Notes under the pieces: model-generated
The model's input: the letters and a program-made list of their open reading frames with translations, nothing else
Database searches by the model: none
What the model was told of the DNA's origin: nothing
Made by a program: the position numbers and the translations under genes
Source: Clostridium sp. CAG:273
Lineage (GTDB): Bacteria > Bacillota > Clostridia > TANB77 > CAG-508
DNA length: 7,190 bases
Reading direction: 5' to 3'
Assembly: GCA_000438355.1 (NCBI GenBank)
Contig: FR901439.1
Coordinates: 1 to 7,190, forward strand
Shown here: positions 6,249-7,190 of the stretch, in pieces
How positions within the stretch are numbered: the first letter of the stretch is position 1
Layout: each line of letters begins with the position of its first letter

Positions 6249-6275
6249 TTTACACAAACATAACTTTATGATAAT
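6249..6275 (+). promoter_or_regulatory. Weak promoter candidate before the acyltransferase gene
   Basis: TTTACA at 6249-6254 and GATAAT at 6270-6275 are 15 bases apart, shorter than ideal. A separate promoter is plausible because the 100-base gap from yunB is wide for an operon. Read-through from yunB is equally possible, since no terminator is seen. Confidence 0.25.
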
Positions 6276-6308
6276 ATATTATAAGTAAAAAAGAAAGGAA
6301 TAGTGTAG

Positions 6309-7190
6309 ATGACAAAGTGGAGAAAGCTTGATAACTCTGCAAAAATATTTCCAATAGATTCAGATAAAAATTTTAGTGCAGTATATAGGATGTCAGTGTT
6401 ATTAACAGAAGAAATTAAACATGATTTGCTAAAAAAAGCAGTAGATAAGACTTTGGAGAGTTTTACTTCTTTTAAAGTATGCCTAAAAAGAGGATTTTTT
6501 TGGTATTATTTAGAAGAAAACACAAAAGAAGTTCTAGTAGATGAAGAAAAGAATTATCCTTGCAAATATATAGATAAAAATACAAATAATGGATACTTAT
6601 TTAAAGTAACTTATTATAAAAATAAAATTAATGTAGATACGTTTCATTCTTTAACAGATGGCAGCAGTAGTATAGAATTTATAAAAGCAATTGCATATAA
6701 CTATATAGATTTAGCACATCCAGAAGAAACTAAAAATATTCCTGAAATGGAAATTAAACAAAATATAGAGGTTAATGATAAAAATACAGAAGATAGTTAT
6801 ATTAAAAATTATCAAAAACATTTAAAATTACCAAAAGGAGGAGAAAAAGCCTATATTTTACATGGCAGAAGAATTCCTCTTTATGGTATAGGTGTTGTAC
6901 ATGGTTTTATAAATTTAAAACAAATAATAAAAAGATGTAGAAAGTTAAAAGTAACTGTAACACAATATTTTACAGCAGTTTTAATTTATGCAATTTATCA
7001 AGAATATATAGAAAAGAATAAAAATAAAAAACTAAAAAGACCAATAAAAATATGTATACCTGTTAATTTAAAAAAATATTTTGAATCAACAACAATAACT
7101 AACTTCTTTTCATATATAAGTATTAATGCAAGTGCCAAAGAAACTAATTTGCTTAGTTTCGATGAAATATTAAAATTTGTGCATGATGAT
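6309..7190 (+). CDS. Condensation-domain-like/alcohol acetyltransferase-like protein, 3' end outside the window
   Basis: An open frame of 294 codons with no stop before the window ends; relatives are usually above 400 residues, so about two thirds is present. Start ATG at 6309 with AAAGGAA at 6294-6300. The N-terminal WRKLDNSAKIFP, RGFFWYYLEENT (60-71) and YLFKVTYY (96-103) lead to HSLTDG (113-118). This is the HxxxDG active-site motif of the CoA-dependent acyltransferase superfamily (NRPS condensation domains, alcohol O-acetyltransferases), whose His acts as general base. Two blocks, one before and one after residue 160, suggest the two-lobed fold. Such stand-alone genes are widespread in Clostridia and usually have no assigned substrate. 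No NRPS or acyl-carrier gene is in view. The neighbouring sporulation genes do not show that it belongs to that process. Confidence 0.75.
   Translation, partial: MTKWRKLDNSAKIFPIDSDKNFSAVYRMSVLLTEEIKHDLLKKAVDKTLESFTSFKVCLKRGFFWYYLEENTKEVLVDEEKNYPCKYIDKNTNNGYLFKVTYYKNKINVDTFHSLTDGSSSIEFIKAIAYNYIDLAHPEETKNIPEMEIKQNIEVNDKNTEDSYIKNYQKHLKLPKGGEKAYILHGRRIPLYGIGVVHGFINLKQIIKRCRKLKVTVTQYFTAVLIYAIYQEYIEKNKNKKLKRPIKICIPVNLKKYFESTTITNFFSYISINASAKETNLLSFDEILKFVHDD

Noticed and set aside
6234..6249. Hairpin ATGAT / ATCAT after yunB as a terminator
   Set aside because: Only 5 bp, all but one pair A-T, and no T-run follows.
1..7190. CRISPR arrays, tRNA or rRNA genes, insertion sequences, phage genes or attachment sites
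   Set aside because: No regularly spaced repeats with unique spacers, no cloverleaf or rRNA segments, no transposase or integrase frames and no paired terminal repeats were found on either strand.

Overview
The window is very AT-rich (roughly a quarter G+C by eye). It uses AGA, ATA and TTA codons heavily, has strong AGGAGG-type ribosome binding sites, and uses GTG and TTG as well as ATG starts. Together with a block of endospore genes in the order yabG-veg-sipL-yunB, this points to a spore-forming, low-GC member of the Clostridia. The species cannot be told from the sequence alone.

Layout. Bases 1-224 are an AT-rich leader with a weak extended -10 promoter candidate. Bases 225-2592 (+) form a two-gene operon for a BcrA-type ABC exporter. 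It consists of an ATPase and, overlapping it by 8 bp, a permease with a very large charged extracytoplasmic loop. Bases 2593-2792 are non-coding and hold a dyad, a degenerate 9-bp tandem repeat and the first arm of a strong bidirectional terminator. Bases 2793-3375 (-) are a broken copy of the sporulation protease gene yabG. The catalytic His and Cys motifs survive, but the N-terminal third is missing, the start codon with its ribosome binding site is out of frame with the body, and a second shift lies at an A7 run. A good sigma-K-like promoter is still in place.

Bases 3376-3585 are a divergent promoter region ending in a perfect-consensus sigma-A promoter for veg (3586-3882), which has its own GAAA-loop terminator. 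Bases 3976-6208 (+) are a sipL-like gene (three-part SPOCS/DUF3794 region plus C-terminal LysM) overlapping a yunB-like gene by 8 bp. After a 100-base gap, a condensation-domain-like or alcohol-acetyltransferase-like gene with an HSLTDG active site begins at 6309 and runs off the window.

How they fit. SipL anchors the coat basement layer through SpoIVA, and YunB is another mother-cell sporulation protein. YabG is a late mother-cell coat protease which, in C. difficile, is reported to act on coat proteins including SipL. Here the protease looks lost while its neighbours look intact. The exporter operon and the terminal acyltransferase have no evident link to sporulation. I see no convincing new multi-gene system. 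The most informative observation is the decay pattern of yabG beside intact expression signals.
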